A DNA stretch of 64,000 bases from Pyricularia pennisetigena (Eukaryota > Ascomycota > Sordariomycetes > Magnaporthales > Pyriculariaceae), in contig NC_043744.1 of NCBI RefSeq assembly GCF_004337985.1, forward strand, positions 5,841,189 through 5,905,188, in the 5' to 3' direction. The position numbers and the translations under genes were made by a program. Position 1 is the stretch's first letter, and every line of letters begins with the position of its first letter. Of this stretch, positions 22,611 through 31,826 are shown piece by piece. The notes beneath the pieces were generated by a model. That model saw only the letters and a list, made by a program, of their open reading frames with translations, was not told where the DNA came from and did not search any database.

Positions 22611-22612
22611 TA

Positions 22613-25235
22613 TACTACAAGGAATGGGAGCAGTAATTCCTGGCGATTCATCAGTGAAATATTGCTGGTCGACTACCAAATGTGTACTATAAGTTATGAG
22701 GTTTTTAAAATTGGATTTTCTTTTCGTTTTGCTCTTTAGTACGTTATAAACGCGAACCCGAAAATTCCATGTTGTGAACATATGTTAAAAGTCAGGACCA
22801 CTGAGGAATATATTCCCTGCAGCATGAATCAAACTGCGGGTTTGGCAGGTGGGTAGCCCAAGGGTGGATTTTGCAATGCCTTGCATGTTATATAAAATAA
22901 TATTAGCTTACGCGTCGTCTACTTTATCACAACTTGTTTTATTGCTTTTGGTATATTTCGCCAGCGTCCGCAAACCGGAGCTTGGCAGATATAAACCCAT
23001 AAGAGACGGACGGGATTTTAATTTGGATGTTCAGACACCGACACGGGGCTTATTACAATCTGCAACTCCACAAGCTGGTGGGGAACATGAGCCTCTGAGC
23101 AAACAAAAGGGGGCAATCCCCTACGTCACCTCCCCCAATCCCCTTCAATTGATCGAGTTCGACTCCCTGAAACCCGCCGCGGCTCCAGTGAGCATGCCCC
23201 CCAAAATCAGGGCCCACGCAATGGGCTGGGCGCCACTCTTGGCCAGCCCCATCCCCCACACTCCGGCTTGGCAGGTCGAGCATCGGTTAAACCATTTTGC
23301 GGACGGGGCGCTGGACCACGCGTATTCAGCTGGTGACTGGGACCGGTGATATCCACCCGTCGTACGGCAGACCGGACCAAGAAGTCAAGACGATGCGATA
23401 TGGGTGGGTATAATGTCTTGGGGGCTCCATTTCCTACAGTATGCCTGACTGTACGCTGGTGCAGGTACAGAACGTCACTGGGCCGTGGTTGCTATCTTGT
23501 CTCGGAGGCTTTGCATCAATACGTCTTGCAGCAGGCAGCTTTGTCCTCAACAGCAACAGGTCTACCTGAGACATTACCTAGCGATTTGGCAAGATGCCTG
23601 CGCGGCAGGGGCTCCAATACAGAGGTGGGAACTCAGTTGATGTTAGTAGAACTCGGCAAAATATTCACCAATGTCCCTGAGCATGCATCTTCCGGGTGCA
23701 AACAGCAGGTGTCTGAAGCCAGCTGGAGCCAGAGTATGAGTTTGAGTTTGTGGAAGGCCGGTGGCCCATTTGGAAGAAAAATAGTCTCTACATACGGTAG
23801 ATTTTTCAAAGTCCAATGTGAGTTTCAAGCTGGCTTCTAGGTTAGATGTCGACGTCTACAACATGTTGAACATTGAGGATATCCTGGCCCCGAGAACGAG
23901 CTTTGCCAGGTGAGAGGAGCATGTTCCATTGGTCCGTTTGACGGTCTGTTGGGACACTCGAAAGTTGACAGCTATTCGTGTCCACCAACACCTGCACGAG
24001 TGCTCTTTGATTCTTGGCCAGAAGACATAAGGCTGCCAAAAGGTTCCTCCGTATCCGTAGTCGCTGCAAATGTCAGCTCGCCGTGCTTTGAGGTCGCAGT
24101 GTGGCATTGCAAGATGTTGCCCGGCATGGAAAGCTCTGCGTCGTACATCCTGTTCTGCACTACCACGCTTTCATTGATGCGCAACAACACAGTCTCAGCG
24201 TCGGGTCGCCCAAATCTCGACCGGTGGTAGTCGGCATCTTCTGTCCGTACTGACCCGGCACCAAGTCAACCACAGCCCCGTTGTAACACTGGATAGGGGC
24301 TCAAAGTCACGCAGCCGCGGCGCGTTGATCAGCAGGTTCCGGTGCGAGACGGCCTCCGAGGCAAGTTCCAGAAGAGTTGACTGCTGTACTCGTCAGCATC
24401 TGTACGTCGATGCCCCGGTGGCCGATTTCTTCTCGGCGCGTCATACACGTCCACTGCACCGGACTTTTCAAATCACTCCCTCTCGCCGCTTGCGTTGGGG
24501 GCCATCGTCATGCTCAACGCAATATCCGCGTTGAGATGGTATTGGTATATCATGCAGGGCGCCGACATGCCGTAGCATTGCCCATATCGACCGTCCACGC
24601 ATAAAGCATGCTGCCAGGTTGCAGATTGTGCCTCTGTGTTTTTGCGCGCTAAAGAGCGAATTGTCTCGCCAACCTGGATCAACTCCTTGGGGAAACAAGA
24701 ATACAACGTAACCCAACCGTCTTTATTTATATGGGGAATTCATTATAGACTTGGGTCTTATAAGCCATTCCCTGACTCTGGCCGGGGAACCAATGATTGG
24801 GTGATTGTATTAGTCGTGACATTTGTCAATGAATATGGTTGAAAGCCTGACGAGGGATAGTTAAAGCTACAATTGACAACAGTCCGTCTGGCTGACTTAA
24901 TACCCTAGATTGTCCGCAAATGCACAGCCACAGCCATATCCACAACTTCCAAATTTCAAAGTCCATACTCCCAGCCAGCCCAGCAACTGCCCAGCTCTTT
25001 TTCCTTTTATATCCTGACTTATTCCAACAACCACAATGGGTCCACCGTCCCAGTCTCAACGACGACATTGCACGGAAACGATGGATCTACAGCAGAGGAT
25101 AGCCAGTAAGTGGAAGCCCCTTGAGTCTCATCAAGTGCAGTGCTTAACACGAAAAACTGCAGTGGAAAACGTCTACGAGGCAATAGAGAGCGCAGGACTC
25201 CGCCTCGAGGACGTAAAAGGCAGTCTGCGTCAGCT
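22613..25235. other. Gene-poor region with unidentified coding relics
   Basis: From about 23040 to 24720 the composition is coding-like (GC-richer, short collinear frames), but every frame is interrupted. The minus strand at 24730-23840 gives several consecutive frame fragments, consistent with a decayed gene that I cannot name. No start, splice structure or catalytic motif can be defended. Confidence 0.35.
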
Positions 25236-25725
25236 GTCGACTGCCGCTGGGGACTACTGTGGCTCATGCTGGATCCGCCCACGGCTCTGATGCCAGGTCT
25301 TCTCCGCACCGTCTGCTGGGAGAGAGACTTGCACGGATCAGACCTGTTGATGCACCTCCCCTCGAAAGCCTCGCAGCAACGATGTCCAAGTGGAGATGAA
25401 GCGGCGGGTCTAAACTCTCGCGACGTCATGGTCGCCATGGGCGAGCTGGCAAACGACATCCTCGGCTACGAGGGCGGGCGTCGTCACTCACGTCGGCTCG
25501 AGTGTGGCGGACGTCGGGGGGTCGATGACCGTGTTGCTGTGGTATGGAACGGCGACAGCAACTGCAGGGCGGCCCGCTATCCCCGTCGTGTCCGTGACGG
25601 CCTACTTTTTGTCACTACGGGGTTGCGCGTCTCAAGGCCGGCGAGACCATCGTCCACGCCGCAGCAGGCGGAACGGGTCAAAGCTGCAACTCGGCTGGTA
25701 GTCGCGCTAAAAGGAAAAAAAAAAA
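25236..25725 (+). pseudogene. Relic of a highly reducing PKS (enoylreductase region)
   Basis: Several frames read in order give pieces typical of the end of the pseudo-KR and the enoylreductase of fungal highly reducing PKSs. These are a piece like LLRTVCWERDL (about 25295-25330), GLNSRDVMVAMGEL (about 25407-25450), VVTHVGSSV (about 25485) and, after another shift, TIVHAAAGGTGQ (about 25645-25682), which is the NADPH-binding signature. At least two frameshifts and the absence of flanking KS, AT or KR domains show that it is a decayed fragment. The sequence differs from the intact PKS at 58 kb (HAAAGGTGQ here, HSAASAVGQ there), so it is not a recent copy of it. Confidence 0.6.
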
Positions 25726-26667
25726 AAGCTGCTAATGGAACGAGTACGACCCTGCCGGGACCACGTCTCTAGCAGTCACGATTTGTCGTTTGCCGACGCC
25801 ATCATGCGCATGAGGAAGGTCAGGGGCATCGACTTTATTCCCCACTCTCTGTCTGCTGAAAGTTTGTGCGGAGTGCAGGCGAGACCAAGCGACGTCGCTG
25901 CTGGCGGTTTGTTACAGGAACTTGCTCGTCTCGTATATACCTCTCGAAAATAAATAAAAAAAAGAAGAGCGCCTGCTCTCATGGCAGAGAGCTCTGGACA
26001 TGGGGTCTTGCGCTCGACAGCAGAGTGGTCGCGTGACGAAGCTGGGGCTGGTCCGGAAGCCCCGGACGAACCAAAATATCAACTGGGCATAAAGGGATAA
26101 ATAAAGCTGCTTTACTGGGGGTGAAATGACAGTTTGGTTTTTTTCAGTCCTGCTGCCGCTTTTTCTACATCAAAGTTTTGTTTGCATCAAATGGCAGCAA
26201 ACGTCTGCACGTCATTCTGCACCAATATTCAAGAGACGTGTAATTCAATGCATTTCTCGTCTGTTGGTTCAAGGAAAGCTCGTCGGTTGAAATTTCTCGC
26301 TTTTGGGCTCGAATCATCCCAGTAATGCTCGGCGCAAACACCTTTATGCCCTGGAAATATCTATTTTTGTATACGCATTGATCAGAACTGATCACACTGC
26401 AGGGTTGTGCTCATTATATCACAGGGTATATACGACAGGTCTGCAATTTAATTTAAATAAATAAATAAATAAAAAAAAAAAAAACTTTTATATATCGCCT
26501 TGGATGTAATCAATCCTGTCATTTCTTCTAGCCCCCAAGTCCCCAAACCAACATCGGCAGCTTCTACCAGGAAGATCTCAAGTACATTACAATTCACTGC
26601 ACCGCTCGTTTCTCTTGATACATTCGTTTCCACCGACAAAGCAGTTGGCCTTTAACCGACCCACGAG
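25726..26667. other. Intergenic
   Basis: No gene is supported. An AAAT-type microrepeat and A-tract lie at 26450-26485, followed by a CT-rich leader for the next gene. Confidence 0.5.
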
Positions 26668-27318
26668 ATGCTCCTCATCAAGGTCCTCGTGCTCGGCTTC
26701 GCCGCCGTTGCTTCCGCCCATTGCTCGAGCCCCGACGGCGGCACCTCGTGCGGCAGCCACGTCAGCGCCGCCAGCTCCGCGGCCAAGAGCGCCGTCACCA
26801 AGATGCTGTCCAAGCGCGACCAGAGCGCAATGGAGTTGTACAAGGAGATGTTCCCCAACGGAGCCAGTCGGATATCCACGTCGGGCGAGGGGCTGCTGTG
26901 TGGACTCAGGGCGCTGCTGAGCAGCCTAGAGGCGCAGATGCCGGATCTGAAGCCGTTCCCCGACGTCGAACAGATGCACGCGTTTGCCAACTACGGGAAC
27001 ACGGCGGAGACGTACAACCAGTGGAGGGCAGACACGCGCGACCCCGAGGATACCCTGGAGGAGGTCAAGTCCAACTACCCGGCCGATTTCCTCGCCGGGG
27101 TCCTCAGCGATTGGGCGATGGCGTGCCATGGCTTTGGGCTCCAGTTGGGAGTCCGACGGCGCGAGTTCGGCACTTCCCCCGACGGCTACTTGGTCATCCG
27201 GACCGGCAACACGCCCATTGGAACTCTCTGGGTGGCGCATTCCAGCGATCATTACGAAGGGCTAAAGCCGAACCCGGGGCCGAACAGGCCGTGGCTCACA
27301 GGCAACAAAATCGTATAG
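26668..27318 (+). CDS. Secreted protein with papain/OTU-like Cys and His motifs
   Basis: This single-exon 216-aa protein has a 17-residue signal peptide (ending AVASA) and a possible Kex2 site (KR at 49-50), which would release a mature part from about residue 51. The motif SGEGLLCGLRALL places Cys78 at a helix start, and HSSDHYEGL near the C terminus places His195 before an aromatic. This Cys...His(Y/W) order is that of papain-fold peptidases, especially OTU-type enzymes. I recall similar fungal proteins of unknown function but cannot name a family. A deubiquitinase-like or other peptidase role is a hypothesis from two motifs. Secretion and the possible pro-region fit an effector or extracellular enzyme. 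Confidence 0.6.
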   Translation: MLLIKVLVLGFAAVASAHCSSPDGGTSCGSHVSAASSAAKSAVTKMLSKRDQSAMELYKEMFPNGASRISTSGEGLLCGLRALLSSLEAQMPDLKPFPDVEQMHAFANYGNTAETYNQWRADTRDPEDTLEEVKSNYPADFLAGVLSDWAMACHGFGLQLGVRRREFGTSPDGYLVIRTGNTPIGTLWVAHSSDHYEGLKPNPGPNRPWLTGNKIV

Positions 27319-27847
27319 ACTTGTAGAGGGTGGACATTGGTGTTTGGGACATGTGCAAGTCCTCGACACCCCGCTACTTTTATACAGAACCTCTTTTACA
27401 CTCAAATGGCAGATGCAAGCCTGAGAGCTTTGTTGTAGCAAGATGTCAGATTTGGCTTTTCGAATTGCGATTTGGTTCTTCGAATTTTTTGGTTGTTAGC
27501 AACGGGGGTGGCGGTGACCTGGCTGGTAATCGCCAGGATGCCCCTGAGGGTAGCGAATGACTAGCGCATGATTGCGGTGATTAGACATTGGAAGTTAAAG
27601 CGTGTATATTAGCTGGTCTGCAAGGTTGAAAAAGAAAGTTGAGAGATTGGGTTGCTTAATAGAAACCATTCAACACTTGGCCATCTCATCTCTTATGTAT
27701 TGTTGAAAACGGGATGCTCCTTACTTGATCCTGTACAGGGAGCCCCGGAGCTGAGTCCCAACCAAACCTGCCAAGGCGGCATGGGTCGACGTGCCGACTT
27801 TGGTTCATGGAAAAGTTGTTCCGGAACACGCAGTTGATCTGTCATAT
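27319..27847. other. Intergenic between convergent genes
   Basis: This is the 3' side of both neighbours, the secreted protein and the Zn2Cys6 factor. No gene, repeat or RNA was recognised. Confidence 0.55.
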
Positions 27848-29917
27848 TCAACCGTCCTGGAGATGGAGCCATGAGGCGTGCGAGGCTGGCTCCTCGACGC
27901 CACGGATGAGGCGATCGAACAAGGCCATGTCTACTCCCTGCATCGCCCAGTCGTCTACTCCGGCCGCCAGGCTCGGGAGAACGTTCCGTAGAGGGTCGTG
28001 CGCAGTGCCGTCGCCGCCATCCAGCAACGTAGCGTCCGACCATGGGGCCCAGTTCAGCCCGGCGGGTGTTTCGCCGCTGGTGTTATCGCCAGCTTCTATC
28101 CCTGGCACGAGATCCTGCGCTCTTCGTATCTCGACCGTCCCGAGGTACGGAACGTGAATGCGCAGCAGTCTGCCATCCATGGCGTCGCCGGTCTTTGCGC
28201 CGCATTCGTCGTCCTCGTCCGAGTGCGGGCTGGAGTTGGCGCTGTAGCTGGTCCCTGTGGCCGAGTCTGCCTCGATCGCGAGCAGCTTCTCGAGGATCTC
28301 CACCGTTTTGACGGCCGGCGGTCTTTCAGATACCCTGATTCTATCGAGGGCCTGCTCCATCAAGCCTCTGTCGCCAGGCCGCTGATGCGCAAGAAACTCT
28401 AGCGGTTCTGCCGCTCGTCGTCGGGCGTCAATGTGTGCGACGCACAGCGCCGTGATGGCGATAAACGTCAGGAAACCCGTGCCGTGACAGTGGTGAGAAG
28501 CGTCGTCTGGGGCAAAGGCCACGAAGCGGGACAGCACCTCCCTGCTTGCATTCACGGCGGTGATTTTGCTGCAGCTATGTCTGCCGTCGGTTGAGGTGCT
28601 CAACAGGTACGGCAAGTGGGCTCGGCCGAGGAGGTAAAAGTGCGTAAATTGATACATGACACTGAGGCGATCTTGATACGACAGGGCTTCGCCTTTTTGC
28701 GTCGACATCAGCCACCACTGAGCGGGCATGCAGGCCGCCGCCCGCTGCAGCATCTTGTCGACCTCGACGGTGGTGGCCACGGACTCTGTGCAGTTCTCGC
28801 GCTGGAGCATCAGCCCTGCAGCGGCGCAATCGAGACGCTCGAGTCTTTCGACAGGACTGCAGGCGGCTAGAGCCTCGGGGGAGGCGAAGCGGTTGTCGGC
28901 TGTTCCTGGTGGTAGATTGAGCATGAGACAGAGGTAGCGGTCCGCCATGACGATGCGGAACCAGATGTATTCGAGATCGACGCGGTCACGAGTGTCGCCT
29001 TGGACGAACTTGATGCTTTGTTTGACTGGCCTGCCCATCCTGCACCGGTCAAGACCCATCATTTGCGCCAACGCCATGGCCCTTTTGTTTGACAACCACG
29101 AACGCCGTAGGTTCCCGGATTTGTTTTCGCACTGGCCGAGTAGAAACATGCATTCTATGCCCTCGATCGACCCCAACAAGTCGGTGTCGCCCACGCAGCT
29201 CTGCACGGCCTTGAGAGCGCGAACCTTGGTTTGGTGAAACACGGGAGACGGCCCGCAGTCTAGGAATATGGCCAGAATAAGAAGACTGCGAGCGACGGTG
29301 ATTGGGTGCCATGTTTCCCTTGGGGTTTGGAGTATGTCGCGTGTGGAAGCTGACAATGTTGCTCGGTAGTGTGCGCTGGAAGGTGGCGTGCATGCCAGGG
29401 CGACGGGGAGTAGCGGGCCTGACGAGACCGGGAGAGCCAAGATTGCTGCGAGGACATCCCCGGTGGGCCAAGCTGCCACAAGCCGCCGTGACAACTTTGT
29501 AAGCTCGGGAACGGGCTCAGACGGTTCTTCATCGGCAGCATCTATTGTCGACTGTGTTGTGCTTGCACGTGCAGGCTGGCATGTTGGGGCCGCATCTGGA
29601 GTCGCGACGGGCGACACGACCTTGGTGAGGGCCTCGATTGATGCCTCCACCTGGCTCAGCCTGGCAGCCACGGATACCCCAGCAGGCTCCTCGGGAAGAT
29701 CCTGACTCACACAGGCACTCCCCCGGCGCTGGCAGGCAACACAGACGGTGCCAGGAGTGCCAGGAGTGCCAGGAGTGCCGGGAGTGCCGGGAGTGCCAAA
29801 AGTGCAGCGCATCTTCCGCCGCTTGCATTCCCAACAGCTTTGTGTTCCTTTTCTGATCTTGCGCCGTTTGACATTGTGCGTCGCGTTGAGCTGCGGTGAT
29901 CCGGGTCGAGTTGCCAT
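27848..29917 (-). CDS. Zn2Cys6 transcription factor with fungal middle homology region
   Basis: The 689-aa protein starts at the ATG at 29917. The DNA-binding cluster is C28-x2-C31-x6-C38-x20-C59-x2-C62-x6-C69, preceded by a basic stretch (KRRKIRKG). The loop between the third and fourth Cys is 20 residues because of five GTP repeats; most family members have roughly 5-12. A fungal-specific transcription factor domain follows (about residues 220-480; LLGQCENKSGNLRRSWLSNKRAMALAQMMGL is characteristic, split here by position). Such factors act in the nucleus as regulators of metabolism or secondary metabolism. No intron is needed. Its nearest neighbour upstream is a reductase gene on the other strand, about 360 bp away, so the two share a promoter region; regulation of that gene is possible but unproven. 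Confidence 0.85.
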   Translation of the reverse strand: MATRPGSPQLNATHNVKRRKIRKGTQSCWECKRRKMRCTFGTPGTPGTPGTPGTPGTVCVACQRRGSACVSQDLPEEPAGVSVAARLSQVEASIEALTKVVSPVATPDAAPTCQPARASTTQSTIDAADEEPSEPVPELTKLSRRLVAAWPTGDVLAAILALPVSSGPLLPVALACTPPSSAHYRATLSASTRDILQTPRETWHPITVARSLLILAIFLDCGPSPVFHQTKVRALKAVQSCVGDTDLLGSIEGIECMFLLGQCENKSGNLRRSWLSNKRAMALAQMMGLDRCRMGRPVKQSIKFVQGDTRDRVDLEYIWFRIVMADRYLCLMLNLPPGTADNRFASPEALAACSPVERLERLDCAAAGLMLQRENCTESVATTVEVDKMLQRAAACMPAQWWLMSTQKGEALSYQDRLSVMYQFTHFYLLGRAHLPYLLSTSTDGRHSCSKITAVNASREVLSRFVAFAPDDASHHCHGTGFLTFIAITALCVAHIDARRRAAEPLEFLAHQRPGDRGLMEQALDRIRVSERPPAVKTVEILEKLLAIEADSATGTSYSANSSPHSDEDDECGAKTGDAMDGRLLRIHVPYLGTVEIRRAQDLVPGIEAGDNTSGETPAGLNWAPWSDATLLDGGDGTAHDPLRNVLPSLAAGVDDWAMQGVDMALFDRLIRGVEEPASHASWLHLQDG
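29750..29807 (-). repeat. 9-bp coding minisatellite in the zinc cluster
   Basis: Imperfect 9-bp units (GGAGTGCCA/G on the + strand) repeat about six times and encode Gly-Thr-Pro units in the loop of the Zn2Cys6 domain. Confidence 0.85.
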
Positions 29918-30276
29918 GGTTGCTGGACTGCCACGGTTGTGGGATATCGCCGAGACGGCGGAGGAACGATGGAAAGGTCTTGAATGAATTAAACCTGGCC
30001 TGCGGCGGTCCAATGCGGCGGAACGAGCGATATGTAAGCGTCAGCATTAGTCAGCGTAGACGTGTTCCGCCGTACGGCGGACGAACCGTACCAGCGGGCT
30101 TTTACCCTAACCCTGGAGCAGTTTGTCAAGTATAAGACGCATCCACGACCACGTTGGATAGCAAGTGAGACAGCAAGCAGCAAACAGCAAACAAACACAG
30201 CGAACAAATAAAAAAAAAAACAAAAAAAAGAAAAACAAGGAATCATCGCCACTCAGGCTTCAGTGCTACTTTCACC
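29918..30276. promoter_or_regulatory. Divergent promoter region
   Basis: This 359-bp spacer separates the starts of the Zn2Cys6 factor (minus) and the reductase (plus). It contains A-rich leader sequence just before 30277 and inverted CGG motifs (TTCCGCCGTACGGCGGACG around 30065-30083), a CCG/CGG palindrome of the type bound by Zn2Cys6 proteins. Binding by the adjacent factor is a guess. Confidence 0.45.
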
Positions 30277-31411
30277 ATGGTTAAAATCGCCATCGCCGGC
30301 GGCTCGAGCGGTACGCATTCCTCACCTTGACTTGATGGCAGCTGCTAACTCTGGTTTAGGAGTCGGACAGGAGGTTGCAGATGCTCTTGCAGCCACAAAA
30401 AAGCATGAGATTTTGCTCCTTACACGCAAGGTATGCTACCGCTGCAGTGCGAGATCTCTCGTGTTTTCCCGGACATCTGTTGACGATTGCAAAGTTCCCC
30501 GACGGCACCGAGCCCGTCCAAGATGGCGCGACTTGGGTCCACGCCGACTACACAGACACATCGCAGCTCGCTTCGGTCCTCCAAGGCGTCCACACCGTCC
30601 TGTCGTTCGTCATCTCGGCAACCGACGGTAGGCCCAAAAGCGACGAGCAGCGAAACCTCGTCGATGCTGCCATCCAGGCCGGAGTCAAGCGCTTCGCTCC
30701 CAGCGAGTGGGTCGGCTGGAACCTGGATCCCGTGCCTTGGTACCAGTACAAAAAGGACATGCGGCAGTACCTCAAGGAGGTGAACAAGGACAAAAAGGTT
30801 CTCGAATACTGCCTCTTCCATCCCGGCTTCTTCACCAACTACCTCGTCTACCCACACCAGACGAGCAAGCACGTCAGGGCGTTTGAGAACATTCTCGACT
30901 TTCACAACCGCCGCGCCATCGTCGCCGAGGGGAGCGAGAAGGCCCGCATCACCATGACCACCGTGAGCGACTTTGCTGCGGTCACGGCACTTGCGGTGGA
31001 TTATAAAGGCGAATGGCCGGTCGTCGGCGGCATTCGGGGGGAGGACATCAGCTTGGGAGAATTGCTCGCGCTAGGGGAGCGAGTCCACGGCAAGTCTGAT
31101 TCTGTACTTGCCACTTGCACCGGAGTAGCAGCTGACCGACGGCATCATTAGGCCCATTCCACGTGGATAAGCTCGACATGAAAGACCTCGAGGCTGGGAT
31201 TATCAAGGCCTCCTGGAGGCCTGTGACGGACCATCCCGCGCTCCCCAAGGACCTGACCGAAGCAGAGAACGACTTTATGATCGCGCGGTTTGCCATGGCC
31301 ATCGAGGCCGAGGTGTATGCGGCGTCTGACGAGTGGAACAAGCTGTTGCCAGACTACAAATTTACCAAGGTGGAGGAGTTTGTGAGGGGAGTCGTGACGA
31401 GTCGGCAATAA
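30277..31411 (+). CDS. NmrA-like / isoflavone-reductase-like oxidoreductase
   Basis: There are four exons: 30277-30310, 30360-30430, 30495-31089 and 31152-31411; the product is 319 aa. The N-terminal Rossmann motif (GGSSGVGQ) is cut by intron 1. Then come VLSFVISATDG and the family's RFAPSEWVGWN segment, with a conserved Lys a little downstream (YQYKKDM). Members of this atypical short-chain reductase family bind NADP(H) and either reduce phenolic substrates or act as redox sensors. Intron 3 uses a GC donor (GCAAGT at 31090) with acceptor TAG at 31150-31151; no GT donor restores the frame as well. The gene is divergent from the Zn2Cys6 factor and faces the S28 peptidase gene downstream in tandem. 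Substrate unknown. Confidence 0.85.
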
Positions 31412-31826
31412 ATATGGTTTTGTTTCTGTTAGTCAGTTCGAGCAGGGTCCGCCATTCACAATTGCACCTTTGGTTTGAGATCCACCCAGCAACGGGGCAG
31501 GCGAGTCGTTATCGACATGCGTCATGAATGCTTGAGAAAGGATGCCGTTTGCGGACGCTACCATGGGCCGAATTACTCGACCTTCCGTGTTGGGACTAGC
31601 CTGCATGCGCGATAATTGGAAAATGCAACTCGACTTGAACGCTGATAATCAAAATCCGGTAGGTGATGGACGATACTGGCGTCATTTTTACCGTTGTCGT
31701 GAGGGGTACCCCAGCGGATGGCGTCGTGGCATCCACTGTTGAAATGTAAATAAAGGGTCAGTCGGCGGCCCTCTGTCCGTTGCTGCTGGTGTCTACCTTT
31801 TTGTGCAGCATCGTAGGTCAGACGCC
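31412..31826. other. Intergenic, 415 bp
   Basis: Terminator of the reductase gene and promoter of the S28 peptidase. Nothing else was recognised. Confidence 0.5.

Noticed and set aside
25140..25772. A 210-codon + strand gene
   Set aside because: Only parts of this frame match the PKS enoylreductase; the match moves to other frames, so it is a pseudogene fragment.
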